Assembly (NCBI GenBank): GCA_002310215.1
Contig: DBYR01000041.1
Span: forward strand, 35,661-99,660
Direction: 5' to 3'
DNA length: 64,000 nucleotides
DNA from: Bacteroidales bacterium UBA1181
Lineage (GTDB): Bacteria; Bacteroidota; Bacteroidia; Bacteroidales; Paludibacteraceae
A program made the position numbers and the translations under genes. Every line of letters begins with the position of its first letter. The stretch's first letter is position 1. This document shows, in pieces, positions 42,049 through 50,693 of the stretch. The notes beneath the pieces are model-generated. The model was not told the origin of the DNA. It searched no databases and saw only the letters and a program-made list of their open reading frames with translations.

Positions 42049-43353
42049 GTGACTCCGACAAAGAAATACAAGGCGATGATGGGTTCCGAATTCGTGCGGA
42101 ACTCCGCCAAACTGCTTTCCGCGGGGGTCATCGCCCAAGCCATCGGCATACTCATATACCCTATCCTGACCAGGATCTACGCCCCGGAGGACTTCGGACT
42201 GCTGAACCTCTTCCAAAGCATCGCCGGCGTGCTCATCATTCTCTCGACGGCGGAATACCAATACGCCATCCTCTTGCCTAAGGAGGATGCCCAGGCGAAG
42301 AAATGCCTCCACGTGGGCACGACCGTACTCATCGGCACATTCGCCCTGTGCGCTCTTTCCATTCCTTTCGCACAACCCATCGCCCAACAATTCAACGCTC
42401 CAGAGCTCGCGCGATGGTACTGGACGCTTCCCCTGCTGGTGCTCTTCTCGGGCGGATGGTCGCTGCTCAACTATTGGCACACAAGGAATAAAAACTACAC
42501 GCTCGCCAGCACCTACCAGATCAGCAAGAGTCTGCTCAACGCGGGGCTTAAATGGGGACTCGGAATCATCGGATTCATCAAGGGTGGACTCATCATAGCG
42601 ACCGTCGTCTCCGCCATACTCTCCTTCCTTCTCAACCTGGCACGCTCGATGAGGAAATACAAATGCAGGTTGGCCTCGTTGCTGCCCAAACCGGACAAGC
42701 AAACGGCGGTGACTTACCAGAACTTCCCCAAGTTCGCATTGCCCCGCACTCTGTTCAACTACGTCAGCGCCAACCTACCCTTCTTCCTGCTTACCCCTTT
42801 CTTCGGACTGGAAGAGACCGGGTTCTTCGGCATGGCGCTCACCTTAGCGTTTACCCCCATCAGCCTTATCAACGGATCGATATACCAAGTGCTCTTCCAA
42901 CAAGTATCCGAGAAGGTGAACAACAAGCAATCCATCATCGGGACGTTCCGCAACTTCTACCGCAGGGTATGCTTGGTTGTCCCACCCATAGGCATCCTCC
43001 TATTCATCCTCCTTCCTTTCCTGACGAAGTTACTTTTGGGTGAGGCATGGAACACCACGGCGGATTACATACGGATGATGCTTCCTTGGCTTTTCGCCTC
43101 GTTGCTGGCAGGACCGACCTGCTTCATCACAGATATCTTCATGAAACAAAAAGAGACGTTGTACGTCGAATTCACGTTGCTGATCGTCAGGGCGGCCAGC
43201 CTCACCTACGGCATCATGACCCACGACATACACGTCGCCATCTTAGGATTCTGCGGAGTCACCTTCCTCATATTCTCCGCACAGGTCTTCTGGTTCTATT
43301 CCATCGCCAAGAAATACGAATCGACGCTTCCGGACAAATCCGAGCAGGCATAA
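42049..43353 (+). CDS. polysaccharide flippase (Wzx-like, MOP superfamily)
   Basis: 434 residues if the GTG at 42049 is used; the ATG at 42076 (giving MGSEFVRNSAKLLSAG) is an alternative. Conserved opening AKLLSAGVIAQAIGILIYPILTRIYAPEDFGLLN, ~12 hydrophobic segments, and typical mid-protein sequence (FPKFALPRTLFNYVSANLPFFLL). This family moves undecaprenyl-linked oligosaccharide across the inner membrane. No glycosyltransferase cluster adjoins it here, so its partner genes are elsewhere. Confidence 0.85.
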   Translation: MTPTKKYKAMMGSEFVRNSAKLLSAGVIAQAIGILIYPILTRIYAPEDFGLLNLFQSIAGVLIILSTAEYQYAILLPKEDAQAKKCLHVGTTVLIGTFALCALSIPFAQPIAQQFNAPELARWYWTLPLLVLFSGGWSLLNYWHTRNKNYTLASTYQISKSLLNAGLKWGLGIIGFIKGGLIIATVVSAILSFLLNLARSMRKYKCRLASLLPKPDKQTAVTYQNFPKFALPRTLFNYVSANLPFFLLTPFFGLEETGFFGMALTLAFTPISLINGSIYQVLFQQVSEKVNNKQSIIGTFRNFYRRVCLVVPPIGILLFILLPFLTKLLLGEAWNTTADYIRMMLPWLFASLLAGPTCFITDIFMKQKETLYVEFTLLIVRAASLTYGIMTHDIHVAILGFCGVTFLIFSAQVFWFYSIAKKYESTLPDKSEQA

Positions 43354-43402
43354 ATCACACATAGACAAACTAAAAAAACAGACGGAAATGAAATGCGGGC
43401 AC

Positions 43403-43431
43403 AAAAAAAGGCGTCCGAACTGGACGCCCTT
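43403..43431 (-). terminator. terminator after the small ferredoxin
   Basis: On the minus strand GGGCGTCC pairs with GGACGCC around AGTTC, followed by seven Ts. It also lies past the flippase stop and may work in both directions. Confidence 0.75.
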
Positions 43432-43453
43432 TCTTGTTTGTTGTTGAGACTGA

Positions 43454-43624
43454 TTACTCACCCTTAGAGATAGCACCTGCAGGACAAGCGTCCGCACAAG
43501 TTCCACACTCCGTACAAGCATCAGCGTTTATTGAATAGATGTCACCCTCAGAGATAGCTCCAACAGGACATTCGCCAATGCAAGTACCACATGCAACACA
43601 ATCTTCACCAATTACGTAAGCCAT
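43454..43624 (-). CDS. 2[4Fe-4S] ferredoxin
   Basis: 56 residues. Two classic clusters: CVACGTCIGECP and CTECGTCADACP, with the start MAYVIGED and end AGAISKGE. Bacterial-type low-potential ferredoxin, a natural electron acceptor for the pyruvate oxidoreductase encoded at 29476-33033. The gene stands alone with its own promoter (43671-43701) and terminator. Confidence 0.93.
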   Translation of the reverse strand: MAYVIGEDCVACGTCIGECPVGAISEGDIYSINADACTECGTCADACPAGAISKGE

Positions 43625-43670
43625 AGTATTTTTCTTTTTTAGTTAATAAAATTTGTGCTTTCACACAATG

Positions 43671-43701
43671 CAAATATATAGCATTCCTAATATACCACGA
43701 A
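43671..43701 (-). promoter_or_regulatory. promoter of the ferredoxin gene
   Basis: On the minus strand TTCG (43698-43701), 19 bases, TATATTTG (43671-43678). The -33 differs by one base from consensus and the -7 is perfect. Confidence 0.6.
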
Positions 43702-43884
43702 ATATTTTTAGTGAAAATTTCTAAAAAATTGGGCACATACGATATACGCACATATTACAGACAAAGGCAATGCAAATCGAGCACAGCCATACAGATAAAC
43801 CTAAACCCTTCATTCCTAATTCAATTGTCACATCTCCCTTTTTATAGAAAAATATGCCACATTTCAAAAAAACCGACAAAAAAA

Positions 43885-43916
43885 ATTGTAAAAATGAGAA
43901 TTTATGCATACATTTG
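43885..43916 (+). promoter_or_regulatory. promoter of the PUR protein gene
   Basis: ATTG (43885-43888), 20-base spacer, TACATTTG (43909-43916). The predicted leader is ~40 bases and holds a strong Shine-Dalgarno AGGAGG at ~43953-43958, unusual among the genes in this window. Confidence 0.6.
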
Positions 43917-43965
43917 GGAGATTTCGTTTTCAAGGAAAGATAATTAAAAATTAGGAGGATTGTAT

Positions 43966-44301
43966 ATGGACGATGAGAAATTGAGGTTTGATACGGATAA
44001 GCGGGATCAGGAGATTGTTTATTCGAAGGCGATCAAGGCAGGAAAAAGGATTTACTACCTTGACGTGAAGCGGAACCGTAAAGACGAGCTTTTCCTCGCC
44101 ATTACGGAGAGCAAAAAGAAAGTATCGGGAGAGGAGGCTCAAGTATCATTTGAAAAACACAAAATTTTCTTGTATCGGGAAGACTTTGAGAAATTCATGA
44201 CGGGGCTAAACGATGTGATGGATTACATCGGCAAGAGTTCTGAGCAAGGAGACGACAGGAACAACCCTGTTCCAAGCCGATTTGAAATCGATTTCGGCTA
44301 A
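43966..44301 (+). CDS. PUR-alpha-like nucleic-acid-binding protein (DUF3276)
   Basis: 111 residues from the ATG at 43966, eight bases after AGGAGG. IVYSKAIKAGKRIYYLDVKRNR and FLYREDFEKFMTGLNDVMDYI are the conserved PUR-repeat features of this Bacteroidota-specific family, which binds single-stranded DNA or RNA. The strong RBS suggests high expression. Confidence 0.85.
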   Translation: MDDEKLRFDTDKRDQEIVYSKAIKAGKRIYYLDVKRNRKDELFLAITESKKKVSGEEAQVSFEKHKIFLYREDFEKFMTGLNDVMDYIGKSSEQGDDRNNPVPSRFEIDFG

Positions 44302-44326
44302 TTCACTTGCTTAGGCGGGAAGAGAC

Positions 44327-44357
44327 AAGACGCATCACGGGTTGCGTCTTTTTTTTG
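44327..44357 (+). terminator. terminator after the PUR protein gene
   Basis: AAGACGCA pairs with TTGCGTCTT across a 7-base loop, followed by a run of Ts. Confidence 0.75.
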
Positions 44358-44695
44358 TCCCACACAAACAAATATCACTACCAAACATATCGAGCATTTC
44401 TACCACACGGGGCATATACGATGTGCCCCCACGTCAGGCATATTGCATCGACGAAGGGAGTTTCCGTACACCAATGCCATGAAAAGGATATACCCCCTGT
44501 CAGAAATTCCATCCACCTTGACGAACATATCTCGCACACCGTCCATCAAGCCTCGGGAAAGCATCAAAAGGCAGGAATCTTAATTCTGTAAATCCACAAA
44601 AACAAACTGCGAACAAAGTAAAAATGCGCAAATAAAACACCGTTCAACCATGTACGGCACATGATTGAAGAAACAAAAGAGTATGAGAAATAATT
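44358..44695. other. intergenic stretch, no gene recognised
   Basis: About 340 bases between the PUR terminator and the bactofilin stop. It contains an imperfect hairpin (GGGGCAT...ATGTGCCCC near 44410) and an open frame of ~90 codons crossing the terminator that lacks recognisable domains and a ribosome site. Nothing further supported. Confidence 0.4.
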
Positions 44696-45088
44696 TTACG
44701 CTTTCTGTTGGTTATTAGTAGGAACAGCCGCCGACTTATTGCCGTTCGACATGTCACACGTTCCCGTGAAGGTTGCCTGAGGCTCGATGGAAAGAGTCTT
44801 AGTGGTAATCTCACCCTCCACCTTTGCGGTTGATTTCAAAGAGAGCGTATCGGAGATAATCAATTTCCCCTTGACAACACCCATAATATCCGCATTGGCG
44901 CAAGTCATCGTACCAGACATGACACCCTTCGTACCCACGATTATCTTTCCTTTGCAAACTATCGTTCCCTCAACGGAACCATCCAATCTGAAATCGTTTT
45001 CAGCATGTATATCACCCACAACCTTCGTGCCAAAGGCCAAAGTGTTGTGCTCTGTGCCCGACATCGTTACTTCCTTTCCAATTCCCAT
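44696..45088 (-). CDS. bactofilin (polymer-forming cytoskeletal protein)
   Basis: 130 residues. A central beta-helix with regular hydrophobic-Gly turns (LAFGTKVVGDIHAENDFRLDG, SVEGTIVCKGKIIVGTKGVM, ...TLSLKSTAKVEGEITTKTLSI) flanked by disordered ends, as in bactofilins. Such proteins assemble without nucleotides into filaments and shape local cell-wall growth. The gene starts 17 bases after pheS ends on the same strand, so they share a transcript. Confidence 0.85.
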   Translation of the reverse strand: MGIGKEVTMSGTEHNTLAFGTKVVGDIHAENDFRLDGSVEGTIVCKGKIIVGTKGVMSGTMTCANADIMGVVKGKLIISDTLSLKSTAKVEGEITTKTLSIEPQATFTGTCDMSNGNKSAAVPTNNQQKA

Positions 45089-45105
45089 GATTTTAGATTT
45101 AAATG

Positions 45106-46125
45106 TTAATAAGCTGATTTAAACTGATTCAAGAACCTCACGTCATTCTCAGAGAACATACGAAGATCCTTTACCTGATATTTCAAATTAGTGATACGTT
45201 CAATACCCATACCGAAGGCATATCCCGTATAGACTTTGCTGTCGATGCCGCAATTCTCCAAAACATTAGGATCCACCATGCCACAGCCAAGGATTTCCAC
45301 CCAACCGGTTCCTTTACAGAATGCGCAGCCCTTACCTCCACACAAATTACAAGAGATATCCATCTCTGCGGATGGCTCTGTGAACGGGAAGTAGGAAGGG
45401 CGCAAACGGATCTTAGTGCCCTCGCCGAACATCTCCTTCGCAAAATATAGCAACGCCTGCTTCAAGTCTGCGAAAGAGACGTTTTTATCTATATAAAGCC
45501 CCTCCACCTGATGGAAGAAACAGTGCGCGCGATAGGAAATAGCCTCGTTCCTGTACACCCTACCCGGGCACAACACACGAATCGGAGGTTTCTGGCTGGT
45601 CATGACACGCGATTGAACGGATGAGGTGTGCGTACGCAACAAAACATCCGGATTCCTCGTGATGAAGAAAGTATCTTGCATATCCCTGGCAGGATGCTCC
45701 GGCGGGAAATTCAACGCGGAAAAGACATGCCAATCGTCCTCGATCTCAGGTCCCTCCGCCACGACAAAGCCCAAACGTGAAAAGATATCCACAATTTCAT
45801 TCTTGACGAGAGAGAGCGGATGGCGCGTACCCAATCCAACAGGGTCAGGAGTTCTCGTCAGATCCAAGCCCTCATCCTTTACGGAACTATTATCCAACGC
45901 ACTCTTCAATTCATTGATCTTCTCCTGCGCCGAGTTCTTCAAATCATTGAGCAACTGACCCATCTCTTTCTTCTGCTCGTTGGAGATGTTCCTGAAATCG
46001 TTGAACAGGGAAGAAATCTCCCCCTTCTTGCTCAAATATTTGATACGGAGAGTCTCCAAATCCTCCTTGCTGGAAGCGTGCAACTCCTTTATCTCATCCA
46101 AAAGTTCTTTAATTCTCTCTTTCAT
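45106..46125 (-). CDS. pheS: phenylalanyl-tRNA synthetase alpha chain
   Basis: 339 residues. N-terminal coiled coil (KERIKELLDEIKELHASS), motif 2 (HTSSVQSRVM, FFHQVEGLYID) and motif 3 (GFAMGIERI-like AFGMGIERITNLKY) of class II synthetases. It charges tRNA-Phe together with PheT, which is encoded elsewhere. A -7-like TAACTTTG at 46155-46162 (minus strand) fits a short leader. Confidence 0.95.
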   Translation of the reverse strand: MKERIKELLDEIKELHASSKEDLETLRIKYLSKKGEISSLFNDFRNISNEQKKEMGQLLNDLKNSAQEKINELKSALDNSSVKDEGLDLTRTPDPVGLGTRHPLSLVKNEIVDIFSRLGFVVAEGPEIEDDWHVFSALNFPPEHPARDMQDTFFITRNPDVLLRTHTSSVQSRVMTSQKPPIRVLCPGRVYRNEAISYRAHCFFHQVEGLYIDKNVSFADLKQALLYFAKEMFGEGTKIRLRPSYFPFTEPSAEMDISCNLCGGKGCAFCKGTGWVEILGCGMVDPNVLENCGIDSKVYTGYAFGMGIERITNLKYQVKDLRMFSENDVRFLNQFKSAY

Positions 46126-46345
46126 CTCTTTCTATAAATATCCTTTATATCCTGCAAAGTTAGTGTTTTTTTGTCTATTGCATTAACTATTTACCCCAAA
46201 AAATCCTAAAACATATTAAACTGGGGACTAATTCTTCCTCATCTGCCTGTTCATACAAACAAAAATCACAAGTTGAAACACCTTTTCAACGATATTATTT
46301 TCTCGTTTCAAAATTCTTTCGCAAATTTGGTGAAAAGAAGAGGAC

Positions 46346-47446
46346 ATGAGTATATCTGACATCTGGAAACGTAACATTGTCGAAACGTCCGTATGGATTG
46401 CGGTCTTCTCGCTGCTCACGTTCAGCAACATTTCCTTCGACCTATTCCTGTCGCTGAAACTGGCTGCACTGCTGACCGCCGGCATGTTTGTGGTCACGCT
46501 GGTGAACAGGGTCTTCCTTTTCCCCTATTTCTTGATGAAGAACAGGATGATCCTTTTCATCCTCCTCGCCTCCATCATCATCGCAGCATTCACCTTCATC
46601 GTATACCACTTCGAGGACGCTGTCGTCTCTTCCCACTACACGGAGACGGTTTTTGAGGACAATGCGCTGCTGGATATCCGCCTGCCTTCAGAGACCAGAT
46701 CCTTCTTCGAAGAGGAAGACGAGACGACGGAAGCACGCCTTTTCCTATCGTCTAAATGGAAAGCGCTCATCCTGCTCGCAGGCGCCATGATGGTGTCCGT
46801 CATGTTCCAATACAGGAAGCACACGGAGGAGATCGAGGCGCAACGAACCTCCATCCTGCAGGAGAAAGTGCAACTGGAACTGAACTTCCTGCGCTCGCAA
46901 ATCAACCCTCACTTCTTGTTCAACGCACTGAACAACATCTACTCTATGGTCTATACGGGCGACAAAAACGCCGCGGATAGTGTCCTGACGCTATCGGAGA
47001 TGCTGCGCTATGTCACGTACGGCTCCAAAGAGAAGCAGATACCATTGTCCGGGGAAATCAACTATTTGGAGAATTACATTGAGTTTCAACGATATAGCCA
47101 TGAAAACGATATCAACGTGTCATTCGTAAAGGAGATATCCCCCGAGGAGATTTTCATCGCACCAATGTTGCTCCAGCCTTTCGTGGAAAACGCTTTCAAG
47201 TATAGCGGCATTGGCATCGAGGAGAACGCCTACGCGAAGTTCCACCTCAAGGCGAACACCCACGAGTTGGTGTTCAAGGCGGAGAACAGCAAGAGGGTCG
47301 TGAAAAGGGAACAGAAACACATCAAAGGCATCGGTATAGAGAACGTCCGTCAACGACTCGACCTGATGTACTCCGGCAAATACAAGCTGGACTTCAACGA
47401 GACGGACAATAATTTTAACCTAGAATTAACAATAAATTTAGATTGA
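46346..47446 (+). CDS. LytS/YehU-type sensor histidine kinase
   Basis: 366 residues. About four hydrophobic segments in the first ~160 residues, then the signature of the His_kinase (LytS) family: LRSQINPHFLFNALNNIYSMV (His of HFLFN) and an ATPase domain with LLQPFVENAFKYSG and GIGIENVRQRL. It phosphorylates the LytTR regulator encoded two bases downstream. The ligand is unknown, and there is no extracellular sensor domain larger than a loop with SETRSFFEEEDETTE. Confidence 0.9.
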   Translation: MSISDIWKRNIVETSVWIAVFSLLTFSNISFDLFLSLKLAALLTAGMFVVTLVNRVFLFPYFLMKNRMILFILLASIIIAAFTFIVYHFEDAVVSSHYTETVFEDNALLDIRLPSETRSFFEEEDETTEARLFLSSKWKALILLAGAMMVSVMFQYRKHTEEIEAQRTSILQEKVQLELNFLRSQINPHFLFNALNNIYSMVYTGDKNAADSVLTLSEMLRYVTYGSKEKQIPLSGEINYLENYIEFQRYSHENDINVSFVKEISPEEIFIAPMLLQPFVENAFKYSGIGIEENAYAKFHLKANTHELVFKAENSKRVVKREQKHIKGIGIENVRQRLDLMYSGKYKLDFNETDNNFNLELTINLD

Positions 47447-47447
47447 T

Positions 47448-48176
47448 ATGGAAAATGAACTAATAAAAACACTCATCATCGACGATGAATTTCCGGCGAG
47501 GAAACTCCTCTCCGAATATGTTTCGAAGATTCCGGGGTTGCAACTGCGCGGAACGTGTGAGAACGCAATGAAGGCGATGGAAATCATACAAAGCGAACCC
47601 ATCGACCTGATTCTCACAGACATACAAATGCCAGACCTTTCCGGTCTGGAACTGGTGAAATCCATGGCGGAAAAACCATTGGTCATATTCACCACCGCAT
47701 ACGCGGAATACGCCATCGACAGCTATGAGCTGGAGGCGGTGGACTACCTCCTCAAACCGATCTCCTTCCCTCGTTTCCTCCAAGCCATCAACAAGGTATC
47801 GGAAAGAATCAAGGCGAGGAGGAAAGAACCAGCGGCAGCCGACCCGTCACCTGTCAAGGCGGAACGTGACTTCTTCATGGTGAAAGCGGACTACAAACTC
47901 TACAAGATAGACTACGCCAGCCTCATCTACATCGAAGGACAAAGTGAATACGTGACTTTCCACATGAAGGACAAAAGACGCATCACCGCTTATTACTCGC
48001 TCAAGAAATTGGAGGAGGAATTACCGTCCAACGAATTCATGCGAATCCACAAATCCTACATCGTGTCGCTTTCGAACATCGAATCGGTAGAGGGCAATAT
48101 GGTCACCATCTGCGGACAAAAACTGGCCATCGGCAAGAATTACAAAGACGCACTACTCAATGCACTGAATGTTTAA
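47448..48176 (+). CDS. LytTR-type response regulator
   Basis: 242 residues. Receiver domain with DDEFPARKLL and the phosphoacceptor Asp in LILTDIQMPDLSGLEL, then a C-terminal LytTR DNA-binding domain (DYASLIYIEGQSEYVTFHMKD and FMRIHKSYIVSLSNI). Partner of the sensor kinase. No target site was identified. The start lies two bases after the kinase stop. Confidence 0.92.
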   Translation: MENELIKTLIIDDEFPARKLLSEYVSKIPGLQLRGTCENAMKAMEIIQSEPIDLILTDIQMPDLSGLELVKSMAEKPLVIFTTAYAEYAIDSYELEAVDYLLKPISFPRFLQAINKVSERIKARRKEPAAADPSPVKAERDFFMVKADYKLYKIDYASLIYIEGQSEYVTFHMKDKRRITAYYSLKKLEEELPSNEFMRIHKSYIVSLSNIESVEGNMVTICGQKLAIGKNYKDALLNALNV

Positions 48177-48196
48177 AACAATAAATTAAAAAAGAA

Positions 48197-48943
48197 ATGA
48201 AAAAATTTTTTTATTTAGCCATGGGTATAGAAGCCCTTTCTTTCCTATCTTGCACAAAAAGCAGTCAATACCTCATCGAGAAGTTTGTCGAGGAAGGAAA
48301 CAAAAGTCTGCCAATATCCGTAGATGAATTCACATCTTACGATAGTATTGTATGTCACGAAAGCGAAAAGAATGTCGCCATGTACTATTCCATAAAGGGA
48401 GACTTAGTTGTTGAAGGTCTGAAAAAGCAAGACGATGAAATCCTAAGAAGATTTTACCTGGCATCATTGAAAAAGGAACCGAAGACACAGACTTTCCTCA
48501 AATTGATGGAGGAATCAGACTACTCTTTAATCATAGAAGTCCTCACGAAGGAGAGCGAAGTGATAAAGAAATTCAACATCGGACGGGAGGAGTATAGCCA
48601 AGACATCGATGCATCGCAAATGGAACTCGACAAAACAAAGCAAATGGAGAACGACATAAACAGTGTTAAAGCCATGTGTCCTGCTACTGTCGACGAATAC
48701 ACGACGCTGAAAAATGTGATTTTGGATCTTAACAATCTGAAGCTCACATACTATTATGAACTTCATGATTTAGAAATCGAAGATAAAGAATTGGCCATAA
48801 GCAATCTGAGGCAGTCAATAGAGCCTGTCTTAAAAGGGAATGCTATGAAATTATACAAAGACGCACAAATAACCATCACCTATCATTACGAGACTGAAAA
48901 CGACACGTTAGAGGTGATATTCACGCCAGAGGATTATAAATAA
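48197..48943 (+). CDS. putative lipoprotein with internal duplication
   Basis: 248 residues with a lipobox-like FLSC after a hydrophobic start. Two similar halves are visible: SLPISVDEFTSYDSIVCHE...YYSIKGDL near residues 35-70, and CPATVDEYTTLKNVILDL...YYELHDLE near 155-190. Each is followed by a helix and a strand-rich end (YSLIIEVLTKES against AQITITYHYETE). It probably arose by tandem domain duplication. It follows the two-component pair by 20 bases, and a terminator follows, so all three may form one unit. Function unknown. Confidence 0.6.
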   Translation: MKKFFYLAMGIEALSFLSCTKSSQYLIEKFVEEGNKSLPISVDEFTSYDSIVCHESEKNVAMYYSIKGDLVVEGLKKQDDEILRRFYLASLKKEPKTQTFLKLMEESDYSLIIEVLTKESEVIKKFNIGREEYSQDIDASQMELDKTKQMENDINSVKAMCPATVDEYTTLKNVILDLNNLKLTYYYELHDLEIEDKELAISNLRQSIEPVLKGNAMKLYKDAQITITYHYETENDTLEVIFTPEDYK

Positions 48944-48968
48944 GGCTCTAAGAAGCCTTACTCTCATA

Positions 48969-49000
48969 GGGTTGTCTGCTAAACGGACAACCTTTTTTTT
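48969..49000 (+). terminator. terminator after the LytTR-lipoprotein unit
   Basis: GGTTGTC pairs with GACAACC around an 8-base loop, followed by eight Ts. Confidence 0.8.
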
Positions 49001-49121
49001 GAGTCTCCACACGCACTCGGCACCAAGAGTCGCATGGTATCACAGGCACACAATACATACTGATACTGGGCACAAAAGCACAGCCGCGCTTGCAATAGGA
49101 GAATGATAGACGGAGAAACAT

Positions 49122-49155
49122 AAAAAAACGTCGCCAAACTTCACAGTTTGGCGAC
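49122..49155 (-). terminator. terminator after the TolC-like gene
   Basis: On the minus strand GTCGCCAAAC pairs with GTTTGGCGAC around a 6-base loop, followed by GTTTTTTT. Confidence 0.8.
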
Positions 49156-49227
49156 ATCTCGAGTTTATCACTCTAAAAAATGAAAACAAACACTATTATG
49201 AAAAAGTTTCTTTCCTAATTTCCTTAT

Positions 49228-50529
49228 TTATTCGACCTCGATCGGAAGGCCCTGGTAAATATTCAGCACCTGAATGTTCAGGATAGCGGAATACTTAGAC
49301 TGTAAAGTCTGTTGTCGGGCATTGAGCAGCGAGTTCTTCTCACTCAGCATTTCAAAAGGGCTCTTCATACCCAAGGAGAATTTCTCCTTCGTCAACTCAT
49401 AGGTCGACTCGGCGGACTGTTCGTTGCTCTTCGACGCCATGTAGCTCAATTGGGCTGCCTTAGCATCCAGATACGCCGATTCGATCGTCTTTTTAAGGTC
49501 ATCCTTCAAGTTCTCCGTTTCCAAACCCGACATATTCTTACTCAACTTCGCCTTCCGAACTGCGGATTTACGTTCCCTATTGTCTGCGATGGCATAATTC
49601 AGGGAAAGGCCCACATTCTGGCTGAAGTTCTCCTTGATCTGATCGCCCGCCCCGTGGTTATTGTGCCCCGTTCCAACACTCGCATTCAGATTAACCGAAG
49701 GATAATATCCTGACTTGGCGCTCTTTATCTGAAGATCCGCCATTCGCTCACTCAGCAAAGCGCTGGCGATTTCCGGTCTGTTGGACAGTGCCGCCTCATA
49801 GATGGAATCCTTGTTGCCAATGTCCGTCATGACCTGCTCCTGCGAGAAGTCAAGGCTACGAATAGCAAAAGGCTGATTCAAGTCCAAACGCAACAACTGC
49901 TTCAACTGAAGGAGATTGTCCTCCAACTGGTTCTGAGCCACCGTCAACTGATAAAGTTCGGACACATGTTGCGCCTCAATCTGCGACAAATCACTCATTG
50001 AGACGGATCCCGCATCGTACAGTTGCTTGTATCGATTGAGTTGCTCGTTCGATGTCTCCAAAGAATTCTTCCTCATCGAGACGCTCTCCCTCGCATACAA
50101 AACCTGCAAGTAACACGTCAAAACCGCGATTTTGACATCCTCCTCCGTCGATTTCAAAGAAATCTCTTGTATATCCTCTTGCAACTCAGCTTGTTCTATA
50201 TTGTATTTCCTTCGAAAACCATTGAATACAGTCCAAGAGGCGCCCAAGTTATAATTCCCGCTATAGGTGCTTTTGTATCTATCCTCCACAAACGGGTTAT
50301 TGCTAAAATTCTGCCCCGCCGAAAAAGAGACGCTGGGTTGCCATTGCCCCCTCGCTTGATCTGTTGAGACACGACTTTGCTCCAACGAGACTACTCCCCT
50401 TTGCACGCTAATATTCTTCCTTAGGGCATAATCAACACATTGGTTGAGCGTCCATTCCTCATCTTGCCCGAACATCATGGCGGACATCGACAAAGCGAAA
50501 ATAAAAGCTATTCCTCTTTTCACACACAT
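49228..50529 (-). CDS. TolC-family outer-membrane efflux protein
   Basis: 433 residues with a signal peptide (IAFIFALSMSAMMFG). Two halves each contain the long helices and strands typical of outer-membrane efflux proteins (WTLNQCVDYALRKNISVQRG, LKSTEEDVKIAVLTCYLQVLYARESV, TLQSKYSAILNIQVLNIYQG). It forms a trimeric channel for drug or toxin export with a periplasmic adaptor and an inner-membrane pump. Neither partner is adjacent here, which is notable since such genes are usually in an operon. Confidence 0.88.
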   Translation of the reverse strand: MCVKRGIAFIFALSMSAMMFGQDEEWTLNQCVDYALRKNISVQRGVVSLEQSRVSTDQARGQWQPSVSFSAGQNFSNNPFVEDRYKSTYSGNYNLGASWTVFNGFRRKYNIEQAELQEDIQEISLKSTEEDVKIAVLTCYLQVLYARESVSMRKNSLETSNEQLNRYKQLYDAGSVSMSDLSQIEAQHVSELYQLTVAQNQLEDNLLQLKQLLRLDLNQPFAIRSLDFSQEQVMTDIGNKDSIYEAALSNRPEIASALLSERMADLQIKSAKSGYYPSVNLNASVGTGHNNHGAGDQIKENFSQNVGLSLNYAIADNRERKSAVRKAKLSKNMSGLETENLKDDLKKTIESAYLDAKAAQLSYMASKSNEQSAESTYELTKEKFSLGMKSPFEMLSEKNSLLNARQQTLQSKYSAILNIQVLNIYQGLPIEVE

Positions 50530-50693
50530 TAAAACAAAAATATGCCAAACAAACTCAAAAACTCTATCAGAAGGGCATACAAATGTATAACATTTTTTTC
50601 AGAAAAATGTACAATATTTCCGAAAATTTCAAAATTTTCACTGAATGCACAAAAAAACACCTAAAACTATCAGAAAAACGCAAGATGAATGAA

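Noticed and set aside
42013..42702. Minus-strand 229-codon frame
   Set aside because: Opposite strand of the flippase, which has matching membrane segments and motifs.
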